A stretch of 47,639 nucleotides of DNA from JANXQG01 sp037147235 (GTDB lineage: Bacteria; Planctomycetota; Planctomycetia; Pirellulales; Thermoguttaceae), in assembly GCA_037147235.1 (NCBI GenBank), contig JBAWVO010000009.1, positions 1 to 47,639 on the forward strand. The letters run 5' to 3'. Position 1 is the stretch's first letter. The number at the start of each line of letters is the position of its first letter. The position numbers were made by a program, and so were the translations under genes. Below, one piece after another: positions 41,320-47,639 of the stretch. The notes under the pieces were generated by a model that saw only the letters and a program-made list of their open reading frames with translations, did not search any database and was not told the origin of the DNA.

Positions 41320-41832
41320 CTAATCGATATGAAAGACCTCGGGAATGCCTTTCCACCAATCGCCTTCCTTGGTGTTGGGCAGACGAATCTGGCAGGGATC
41401 GGTATGCGTCCACCACTCGCGCGTTTTGGCATCGGCCTTCATCACCGCGACGTCCTTGGCGATGTCCTCGCCGGTGTATTCAAAGTAACTGAATAGGTAA
41501 AGTTTGCCGTCAATTTCGCCCAGGTAGATCGAGTAGTTTTGAATGTGGCACTTTGTGAGGATCGCCAGGATTTCTGGCCAGGCGTTGGCGTGCAGGCGGA
41601 CATATTCTTCCCTCTTTTCCGGCCGCAGGCCGATCATCGAGCCGAAGCGTTGCACTTTATGTGCGACGGTCCCGGCGGCAGGCAGGCTAGTTTTGTCATC
41701 GCGGCAGCCGGTCTTCGCATCGGCGGCAAGTGCCGCCGATGGCCGTGTCGTGGCAATCGCTAACGCAAAACCCGAGATTCCGCCACAAAGAAGAAGTATT
41801 GTGACGGGGATCCATGTACGATTGGCTTTCAT
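41320..41832 (-). CDS. Exported L-rhamnose mutarotase-like protein (DUF718)
   Basis: 170 residues from the ATG at 41832 with AAGGA upstream. An N-terminal signal (TWIPVTILLLCGGISGFALA) precedes a RhaM-type ferredoxin-like domain: RFGSMIGLRPEKREEYVRLH, 'NAWPEILAILTKCHIQNYSI', YLFSYFEYTG, WWTHTDPCQIRLP. RhaM interconverts rhamnose anomers in the cytoplasm. Exported planctomycete relatives are not characterised, and the substrate here is unknown. The longer frame to 41943 has no support. Confidence 0.85.
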   Translation of the reverse strand: MKANRTWIPVTILLLCGGISGFALAIATTRPSAALAADAKTGCRDDKTSLPAAGTVAHKVQRFGSMIGLRPEKREEYVRLHANAWPEILAILTKCHIQNYSIYLGEIDGKLYLFSYFEYTGEDIAKDVAVMKADAKTREWWTHTDPCQIRLPNTKEGDWWKGIPEVFHID

Positions 41833-42091
41833 AAGAAGATTCCTTGGTTGAAGGTGGAAACAACAGGGGAGCGGCCCCGTGTCTCCTATTTTGCCTGAAG
41901 ATCGGGCCGTGTCAAGCAGAAGAGACAGGAAGTTGCTTGCCATGTATTATCCACATATCCACTCACCCCCCCATCGGTGGATTTAGGACAAAAGTGTTTC
42001 CAGTTTCGTGGCCCCATGCCTTTACCTACGGGTGCGATAAGTTACCATAGATAGGGAGAACCTACAGAATCGCGGGAGGGAGATTTTTCTT

Positions 42092-42721
42092 ATGAATACA
42101 ACCCTGACATGCCTTGCACTGGCCCTGGTGGGAGTGGACCTTGGCTACCGACCGGCCTCCAATGGCGGGACGGAATTCATTATTCAGATCAACCCTGCAA
42201 CGCTTCAATCGCTGCGGCCAGGCGAGCCTATCGACATTGACGTGCCGCGTGAGGCCCGAGAGATGCGGCCAAGCCACTTTAGTATTACGCTGGGCAATGA
42301 ACGACTACCGCATGAAGTGCCTCTTACGGCATCCTTGCCCCCAGCGACGGCACCCATCGTGCCTGCCAGCCCGGTGATGCCGGCGGCGGCTACGTTGCCA
42401 ATCCTGTCGTCGGCCACGCCGTCCGGCAGAGAACCGGTAATCATTCCCCCGCCATCTTCTGCCCCGTCCGCGCCGGCGGTGGTGCCGATAGCGACGCCGG
42501 CGAACTCAGCCCCTGCGGAATCAAGAATTGTGGATCTCGCACCGGTCAACAGTGCCGGCAGTAATTCGGCCCAGCCAGATCGGCCATGGCTCGCGATGTG
42601 TCTCTTGGTGATCGCCCTGATGGCGTCGAACGGCTACGTTGGCTGGCTCTTCTGGGAAACCCGGCAGCGCTATCGCGGACTGCTCACCCGCAATTGGAGT
42701 CATTGGGTCGGGAGTCATTGA
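42092..42721 (+). CDS. Pro/Ala-rich protein with C-terminal membrane anchor
   Basis: 209 residues. It starts MNTTLTCLALALVGVDLGYR (signal-like), has a compact first domain to about 75 ('TEFIIQINPATLQSLRPGEP'), then a Pro/Ala/Ser-rich linker (75-155). One helix lies near 165-187 (WLAMCLLVIALMASNGYVGW), followed by a basic tail. Probably a periplasmic or outer domain tethered to the membrane. I recognise no family. GGGAGGGAG lies upstream of the ATG. Single gene. Confidence 0.72.
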   Translation: MNTTLTCLALALVGVDLGYRPASNGGTEFIIQINPATLQSLRPGEPIDIDVPREAREMRPSHFSITLGNERLPHEVPLTASLPPATAPIVPASPVMPAAATLPILSSATPSGREPVIIPPPSSAPSAPAVVPIATPANSAPAESRIVDLAPVNSAGSNSAQPDRPWLAMCLLVIALMASNGYVGWLFWETRQRYRGLLTRNWSHWVGSH

Positions 42722-42749
42722 TTTGCGACCCCTTTTGCCAACCCGAAAA

Positions 42750-42773
42750 GTCAGGCTGGAAAGCCTGACCTAC
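42750..42773. repeat. Single REP hairpin, GTCAGGCT family
   Basis: GTCAGGCT-ggaa-AGCCTGAC-CTAC, the same family as 35592-35654. It lies 28 bases after the stop of the anchored protein and could act as its terminator hairpin. Confidence 0.65.
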
Positions 42774-42840
42774 TCCCCTCTCTCCCTGTCTTTTTCGTCG
42801 CAAGAACACTATACTGACATTGTGACACCAAAGTACCGTT

Positions 42841-42958
42841 GTGTGTGGCAAGATTTTCTGGCAAGCGCGTGGCACGGGCTTCCAGCCCGTGGAATTCGAC
42901 ACGGGCAAGATGCCCGTGCCACGGTGGCGTCCGTCTGCCAGAGAATCTTGCCACACAC
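42841..42958. repeat. Nested 118-bp palindromic element in front of glpK
   Basis: Outer inverted repeats of 23 bases (42841-42863 and 42936-42958, one mismatch; core GTGTGTGGCAAGATT) enclose an inner inverted pair of the 'GTGGCACGGGC' family at 42869-42922 (hairpins CACGGGCT-tcc-AGCCCGTG and CACGGGCA-aga-TGCCCGTG). The element ends 11 bases before the glpK start. Confidence 0.7.
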
Positions 42959-42969
42959 GTGCCGTTCAC

Positions 42970-44463
42970 ATGCCCCAATACATTCTCGCCCTCGATCAGG
43001 GAACCACGTCGAGCCGGGCGATCGTTTTCGATCGTGCCGGACGGATCGTCGCTTCCGCCCAGCAGAAGTTCCCACAGATTCTACCGGCTCCGGGCATCGT
43101 GGAACACGACCCGGAAGCGATCTGGTCGTCGCAACTGGAAACGGCACGCGCGGCCCTAGCCCAGGCGTCTCTGACGGCCGGCGATCTTGCGGCGGTGGGG
43201 GTGACCAACCAGCGCGAGACAACGATCCTCTGGGATCGGCAGACGGGCCGAGCCGTCGCACCGGCCATTGTTTGGCAAAGCCGTGTCAGTGCCGGAATCT
43301 GCGATCGTTTGAAGGCCGAGGGCCTTGAAGAGACTTTTCGGGCCAAGACGGGCCTGGTGATCGACGCCTATTTCTCCGGCACGAAGATCTCGCACTTATT
43401 CGACACGTACGATGGCCTCCGCCGCCGTGCTGAACGGGGCCAGGTACTTTTTGGCACGGTCGATTCGTGGCTCCTCTGGCGATTGACCGGCGGCCGCGTC
43501 CACGCAACCGACTACAGCAACGCCAGCCGTACGTTGCTTTACAATATTCACTCCCTGGATTGGGACGACGAACTGCTGCAAATTCTCCGTGTGCCCCGAG
43601 CCATGCTGCCGGAAGTACGGTCGTCGAGTGAGGTCTATGGTCAAACGAGCAACGAGTGGTTTGGCGGCCCCGTGCCCATCGCTGCGGTAGCGGGTGACCA
43701 GCAGGCGGCCACGTTCGGCCAGGTTTGTTTTTCGCCCGGCATGGCCAAAAATACCTACGGCACGGGCTGTTTCCTCTTGATGAACACGGGAACCACGCCG
43801 ATCGAGTCGCGGCATCGCATGTTGACCACGATCGGTTGGGGCATCGGCGGTAAAATCACCTATTGCCTCGAAGGTTCCGTGTTCATCGGCGGAGCGGTCG
43901 TGCAGTGGCTCCGCGATGGTTTAGGGGTGATCGCCAACTCCGCGGAAGTCGAGACGCTTGCCGCTCAGGTGGCCGATACCAACGACGTCTACTTCGTGCC
44001 GGCGTTTGTCGGCATGGGCGCACCCTATTGGGATCCCTACGCCCGCGGCACGATCCACGGTATCTCCCGCGGCACGACCGCGGCCCACTTAGCCAGGGCA
44101 GCACTGGAATCGATGGCCTATCAAACCCGCGACGTATTGGAGGCGATGCAGAAGGACGCCGGTATTGCGCTGGCCGCATTGAAGGTAGACGGCGGTGCTT
44201 CGGTCAACCATCTGCTGATGCAGTTCCAGGCCGATGTTTTGGGCGTACCCGTCTGCCGGCCCGAGGTGGCCGAGACGACGGCTCTTGGGGCGGCGTACCT
44301 CGCCGGACTGGCCGTCGGGTATTGGCAAGATATGGACGAACTGACGAGGAATTGGGCCATGCAGTGCGAGTATCTGCCGAGAATGGCCGCTGCCCAGCGC
44401 GACGCGAAGTACGGTCGCTGGCTCAAGGCCGTGGAAAGATCGCTGCGATGGGTGGAGGGATAA
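42970..44463 (+). CDS. glpK: Glycerol kinase
   Basis: 497 residues, the normal length. FGGY-kinase pattern: start ILALDQGTTSSRAIVFD, 'VAAVGVTNQRETTILWDRQTG' (split by the usual Gly), GTVDSWLLWRLTGG, HATDYSNASRTLLYNI, AAVAGDQQAATFGQ, KNTYGTGCFLLMNTG, DGGASVNHLLMQFQAD. It phosphorylates glycerol with ATP to glycerol 3-phosphate in the cytoplasm. I start at MPQYILALDQGTT (42970); the frame is open further up through the palindromic element, which is not part of the protein. No ribosome binding site is visible between the element and the ATG. No glpF or glpD is nearby. Confidence 0.95.
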   Translation: MPQYILALDQGTTSSRAIVFDRAGRIVASAQQKFPQILPAPGIVEHDPEAIWSSQLETARAALAQASLTAGDLAAVGVTNQRETTILWDRQTGRAVAPAIVWQSRVSAGICDRLKAEGLEETFRAKTGLVIDAYFSGTKISHLFDTYDGLRRRAERGQVLFGTVDSWLLWRLTGGRVHATDYSNASRTLLYNIHSLDWDDELLQILRVPRAMLPEVRSSSEVYGQTSNEWFGGPVPIAAVAGDQQAATFGQVCFSPGMAKNTYGTGCFLLMNTGTTPIESRHRMLTTIGWGIGGKITYCLEGSVFIGGAVVQWLRDGLGVIANSAEVETLAAQVADTNDVYFVPAFVGMGAPYWDPYARGTIHGISRGTTAAHLARAALESMAYQTRDVLEAMQKDAGIALAALKVDGGASVNHLLMQFQADVLGVPVCRPEVAETTALGAAYLAGLAVGYWQDMDELTRNWAMQCEYLPRMAAAQRDAKYGRWLKAVERSLRWVEG

Positions 44464-44471
44464 AACAATGG

Positions 44472-44957
44472 CTACAGGAAGTACTCCAAAATTCGCCGGC
44501 TACCGCCGTCCAGGCCACGCACGCTCGTTATGAGATAGCGAATGCCGTGCGAATCGCAGATGGAGGCCTGGTCAGGCTCGATCCGACGCACATCGTCCTC
44601 GCTGTTGAGTTGGAATGTGGTGCGGCCCCGGTCCGTCTCCACAAACCACTCGGAAGGCTCGTGCTGCGTGGCCGAAAGAATTCTGCGGACCACGGGGACA
44701 AATTCTCGCTGCGATAGTTCCAGTTCCAAGGTTTTTCGCACATCAGGCAGCAAGTCGTGAATGTCATCAATGCGAAGAAGCTCCTGCCCGTGAGAATCGC
44801 AGATCGAGATCCAGTGATCGGGGTCGGAAACGGGAAAGGCTCGCACTGGCAAGACGCCGGAGAACTTCTGGCCATCGTCGGTCTCCATGAGGAGTTGGCC
44901 CCACGGATTGTACTCCAGGCGAACGGGGCGCAGCGGTGTGGGATGCGGCGAGGTCAT
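44472..44957 (-). CDS. DUF1854 protein, partner of the ABC transporter
   Basis: 161 residues. Typical DUF1854 features: VRLEYNPWGQLLMETDDG, VRAFPVSDPDHWISICDSHG, 'LLRIDDIHDLLPDVRKTLE', LELSQREFVPVVRRIL, DVRRIEPDQASICDSHGIRY. Its ATG overlaps the stop of the ABC transporter gene by four bases (ATGA), so the two are translationally coupled. DUF1854 genes usually sit beside this ABC transporter type, and in some bacteria the pair is near cyanophycin genes. No cyanophycin gene is in this window. Convergent with glpK, eight bases apart. Confidence 0.9.
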   Translation of the reverse strand: MTSPHPTPLRPVRLEYNPWGQLLMETDDGQKFSGVLPVRAFPVSDPDHWISICDSHGQELLRIDDIHDLLPDVRKTLELELSQREFVPVVRRILSATQHEPSEWFVETDRGRTTFQLNSEDDVRRIEPDQASICDSHGIRYLITSVRGLDGGSRRILEYFL

Positions 44958-47242
44958 GCGTTACGTTCCTCCGGCGATTCCGACTGGGCGCGATAAAGCC
45001 GAGCATATAATCCGTTCCGGTCGAGCAATTCTTGGTGGGGACCAACCTCCACGATCTGCCCCCGTTCCATGACGACCAAACGATTGGCACGGCTCAGCGT
45101 ACTCAAGCGGTGGGCAATGGCGATGGTCGTGCGACCGCGAATGAGGTTATCCAAGGCTAACTGAATCTCGCGCTCCGTCTCCGTATCGATCGACGATGTG
45201 GCCTCGTCGAGGATCAGTATCCGGGGATCGATCAACAGCGCTCGGGCGATGCTGATCCGCTGCCTCTCGCCGCCGGAGAGCGATTGGCCACGCTCGCCGA
45301 CAATCGAATCGTATCCGTCGGGGAGGCGGAGGATGAATTCGTGGGCACGGGCGGCTTCGGCAGCAGCGATCAGTTCTTCTCGCTTGGCATTGGGCCGGCC
45401 ATAGGCGATATTCTCGGCGATGGTGCCGTAAAACAGGAACGGCTCCTGGAGAACCAGGCCGATATGTTTGCGATATTCCTCGATGGGAAACGAGCGGACA
45501 TCGGTGCCGTCAACGAGGATGGCCCCTTCAGCCACGTCGTAAAAGCGGCAGGCAAGATTCACCAGCGTAGTCTTGCCTGATCCGCTGGGGCCGACCAGTC
45601 CGATCATCTCCCCCGGTTCGATCGTGAGGTTAATCCCTTCAACGACGGAGCGAGTGCCATAGCGGAAAGCAACTTCGTGGAATTCAATGCGACCGCGGAG
45701 CCGGCCCGGGTGAACTGGATGAACCGGTTCGGGGACCGTCGCCTCGCGATCCATGACTCCGAAGACCCGCTGGGCTGCCGTCGCGGCTCGCTGCGTGGCC
45801 GAAACCATACGGCTCATTGAATCCAGCCGCATATAGAATCGGCTAATGTAGGCAAGAAACAGCGTCAAAGTACCGACGGTCAGATTGTTGTTGTAGACTT
45901 GCCAAACGCCGACGACCCATACGATGAGCAAACCACCGTCGGTCAGCAGGGTGATCACGGGTCCAAAGAAAGACCAGAGCCGATTGACGCGGTCGTTCGC
46001 GTGCAACACGCGATCATTGGCGAGGCGGAAGCGATCGACCTCGCGGCGTTCTTGGGCAAAAGCCTTGACGACACGGATGCCGGGAATCGCATCGGCCAGC
46101 ACGCTGGTCATGTCGGCCCAAGCGCGGCTTCCCAACTGAAAACCGCCTCGCAGCCGACTGCGTACCTTATGCACTAGGTAGGCGATCAACGGCAACGGCA
46201 CCAGCGTGGCCAGAGCTAAATGCAAATCGATGTAGAGCAAGATAATGGCGGTCATCAAGATCATCACCACGTCGTTGACAAAATCCAACAGGTGGACCGA
46301 GAGGAAGTAACAGATGCGGTCTGAATCAGTGCTTACCCGCGAAATCAGGTCGCCGGTTCGCTTTCCGCCAAAAAACTCCAGCGACATCCGCTGCAAGTGG
46401 GCATAGGTCTGATTGCGCAAGTCGGCCGCAATCCGCTCGCTGACCCAAGCAATGACATAGGTTCGAGCCCAGCCCAATAACCAAGAAAGGATTGATGCCG
46501 CGGCAAGCCCTCCCAGTAGCCAGGGAACGAGATAGAACTTTGCATCCTGATGGTTCTGAAAGGGAACCAGCACCTCGTCGAGCATAGGCTTCGTCAGGTA
46601 GGGCGGCACCATGCTGGCTGATGTACCGGCGATCGTCAAAAGAAGGCCCAACGAGGCCGCCCAACCGCGTTTGCGAGCAAAAGTCAGCAGCCGCAGGAGC
46701 GAGCGTCCCGGCTTAATACCAGACAGCGACGCGCAATTCTCGCAAAAGCCCTGCTCCCCCTTGATGGGTGAGCCGCAGCTCGGGCAGAGCGAATCGGTCG
46801 ATTCGGCCGACTCACCTTCCGCCGGTTGCCCGCTGCGGAGCAGTTTCCAACGGTCAACGAAATGGTGAGAAGCCTTGCTCTTTGCTGGCGTATGCCGCCA
46901 TTGGGCCACCAATCCTCGACAGTCAGCCAGTTCCAGGGAGGAAGCCCCCCCTTTTTCCTTCGTCTGTAGGAAAATTTCCTGCGAGAGATACCACGCCTTA
47001 CTACCTGTCTGATTATCACCCTGGGGGCTATTATCAAACGTTTGGTCATTTTCCGACAGGCTGATGAGCCGCGTGTCGGTAAGGAGAACCAGCCCCTGCG
47101 AAAAATTGAGTTGGCTGTCTAAATCCGGTTCAAACCACGCCAAAAGAACCTCGTTGCCCTCAAGCATCGATTCGGCCTTCGCACGCAGGCGTGGAGGGAG
47201 TTCTTTGCGGAGGTCGAGGATCTCGGGAGAACGTACAGACAC
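44954..47242 (-). CDS. ABC exporter (fused membrane and ATPase domains) with N-terminal zinc ribbon
   Basis: 762 residues from a GTG start. The N-terminal 150 residues are a PH-like domain (NFSQGLVLLTDTRLISLSE) ending in a zinc-ribbon-like 'CPSCGSP...GFCENC'. Six membrane helices follow from about 190 to 475 (LGLLLTIAGTSASMVPPYLT, VNDVVMILMTAIILLYIDLH). The ATPase has Walker A GPSGSGKTT near 549, signature LSGGERQRIS near 655 and Walker B ILILDEATSS near 677. The fused half-transporter acts as a dimer, probably as an exporter. It overlaps the DUF1854 gene. The extra N-terminal part marks it as the type associated with DUF1854 ('cyanophycin-associated' in some genomes). The cargo is unknown. 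Confidence 0.93.
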   Translation of the reverse strand: MSVRSPEILDLRKELPPRLRAKAESMLEGNEVLLAWFEPDLDSQLNFSQGLVLLTDTRLISLSENDQTFDNSPQGDNQTGSKAWYLSQEIFLQTKEKGGASSLELADCRGLVAQWRHTPAKSKASHHFVDRWKLLRSGQPAEGESAESTDSLCPSCGSPIKGEQGFCENCASLSGIKPGRSLLRLLTFARKRGWAASLGLLLTIAGTSASMVPPYLTKPMLDEVLVPFQNHQDAKFYLVPWLLGGLAAASILSWLLGWARTYVIAWVSERIAADLRNQTYAHLQRMSLEFFGGKRTGDLISRVSTDSDRICYFLSVHLLDFVNDVVMILMTAIILLYIDLHLALATLVPLPLIAYLVHKVRSRLRGGFQLGSRAWADMTSVLADAIPGIRVVKAFAQERREVDRFRLANDRVLHANDRVNRLWSFFGPVITLLTDGGLLIVWVVGVWQVYNNNLTVGTLTLFLAYISRFYMRLDSMSRMVSATQRAATAAQRVFGVMDREATVPEPVHPVHPGRLRGRIEFHEVAFRYGTRSVVEGINLTIEPGEMIGLVGPSGSGKTTLVNLACRFYDVAEGAILVDGTDVRSFPIEEYRKHIGLVLQEPFLFYGTIAENIAYGRPNAKREELIAAAEAARAHEFILRLPDGYDSIVGERGQSLSGGERQRISIARALLIDPRILILDEATSSIDTETEREIQLALDNLIRGRTTIAIAHRLSTLSRANRLVVMERGQIVEVGPHQELLDRNGLYARLYRAQSESPEERNA

Positions 47243-47330
47243 AAGAACTTCAGATCAAAGAGAAGTAGGGAAGCACCATCAACCCCCGACGGGGTGTCGC
47301 TACTGGATTGCCGTAGATTATAACATCGGT

Positions 47331-47430
47331 TCATCGGTTCAGAAAAGACCGCATAAAAGCCGCTACGGCCATCAATTGGGGTTCTGTCAGTTGTAACGCG
47401 CTCAGAAATCTGGCTCTCCGCCGGGTTTGC
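47331..47430 (-). pseudogene. Possible C-terminal remnant of a lost gene
   Basis: The last 25 codons before the stop at 47331 read like the end of a secreted planctomycete protein (ALQLTEPQLMAVAAFMRSFL), as in c-type cytochrome or PSCyt1-like tails. Upstream the frame runs straight into the palindrome at 47439-47497, so nothing more of the gene is left. Confidence 0.35.
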
Positions 47431-47438
47431 GGATAATT

Positions 47439-47497
47439 GTGGTGCGGGCGTCCCGCCTGCCCAAGGTTGAACCGGGCAGGCGAGACGCCCGCACCAC
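47439..47497. repeat. Long REPIN-like palindrome, GTGGTGCGGGCGTC family
   Basis: 24-base arms (47439-47462 and 47474-47497, one mismatch) with an 11-base loop. The arms start GTGGTGCGGGCGTC and end with the inverse. A fourth palindrome family in this window. The following 47580-47639 (TAGGGTGCG... and ...TTGCGCACGAA) resembles part of yet another dispersed repeat. Confidence 0.7.
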
Positions 47498-47639
47498 AAG
47501 GCCAGAAATCTATTCTCCACGCCTGTTGTCTGCTAGGATTCGATACGAAAACCGTCTCGGAATGGTTTCTTGACCTAGAATATCCAGACCGTAGGGTGCG
47601 TGGAGCGAACCGGCCGGGAAATGGTGGGTTGCGCACGAA

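Noticed and set aside
42841..42969. Extension of glycerol kinase to a start at 42841
   Set aside because: These codons are the palindromic element. The enzyme family begins at the MPQYILALDQGTT region.
1..47639. CRISPR array, tRNA or rRNA genes, integrase or transposase
   Set aside because: No regularly spaced direct repeats, no cloverleaf or rRNA-like strings, and no recombinase motifs were seen on either strand.

Overview
The window looks like a piece of a planctomycete chromosome, probably Pirellulales-like. The markers are a DUF1549/DUF1553 protein, a DUF1501 protein and a PPC-domain protein in one operon, planctomycete-type membrane Ser/Thr kinases, an ECF sigma factor paired with a kinase, PEP-CTERM proteins, DUF11/dockerin/autotransporter-repeat surface proteins, HEAT-repeat proteins, and many short palindromic repeats between genes. 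I see no rRNA, tRNA, CRISPR array, integrase or transposase gene. All family assignments come from reading motifs, not from a search.

Layout. 0-5.1 kb: the 3' part of a very long surface protein followed by two PEP-CTERM secreted proteins. 5.1-10.6 kb: a carbohydrate-binding-like domain, a decayed MFS transporter, an acetylxylan-esterase-like hydrolase, a DUF1330 protein, an MGDG-synthase-like glycosyltransferase, a truncated YjbQ and small uncertain ORFs. 11.0-12.1 kb: an amidase-like protein. 12.4-19.9 kb: a cluster built around an ECF sigma factor and its membrane kinase. It holds two secreted Ser/His- and Cys-rich proteins, a secreted C-H amidase-like protein with an alpha/beta hydrolase, and a DUF5808 membrane protein. 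20.6-25.4 kb: a papain-family protease, a transketolase remnant, an unknown 280-residue protein and a nucleotidyltransferase-HD protein. 25.4-29.7 kb: a TIM-barrel isomerase-like protein, a transglutaminase with KY-like features, and a HELAH/HEAT protein. 30.1-36.9 kb: a four-gene minus-strand operon (RidA-like, DUF1549/1553, DUF1501, PPC). 37.1-40.9 kb: a large Ser/Thr kinase with a HEAT-repeat partner. 40.9-47.2 kb: a PHA-system protein, a rhamnose-mutarotase-like protein, an anchored Pro/Ala-rich protein, glycerol kinase, and a DUF1854/ABC transporter pair.

The strongest new signal is in 12.4-19.9 kb. A bipartite promoter-like element, (T/C)GTAAC, 15-16 bases, then CGTA(T/A)(G/A), lies upstream of four genes or operons and once more without a clear gene. 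This is the form of ECF-sigma promoters, and an ECF gene sits in the middle of the cluster. A decayed duplicate of one of these gene starts has lost both boxes. I infer a local regulon that controls secreted, possibly cell-surface proteins.

Second, the window is rich in gene remnants (MFS, YjbQ, transketolase, a membrane-protein tail and a signal-peptide fragment) and in several families of REP/REPIN-like palindromes. One of these is a nested 118-bp element directly in front of glycerol kinase.
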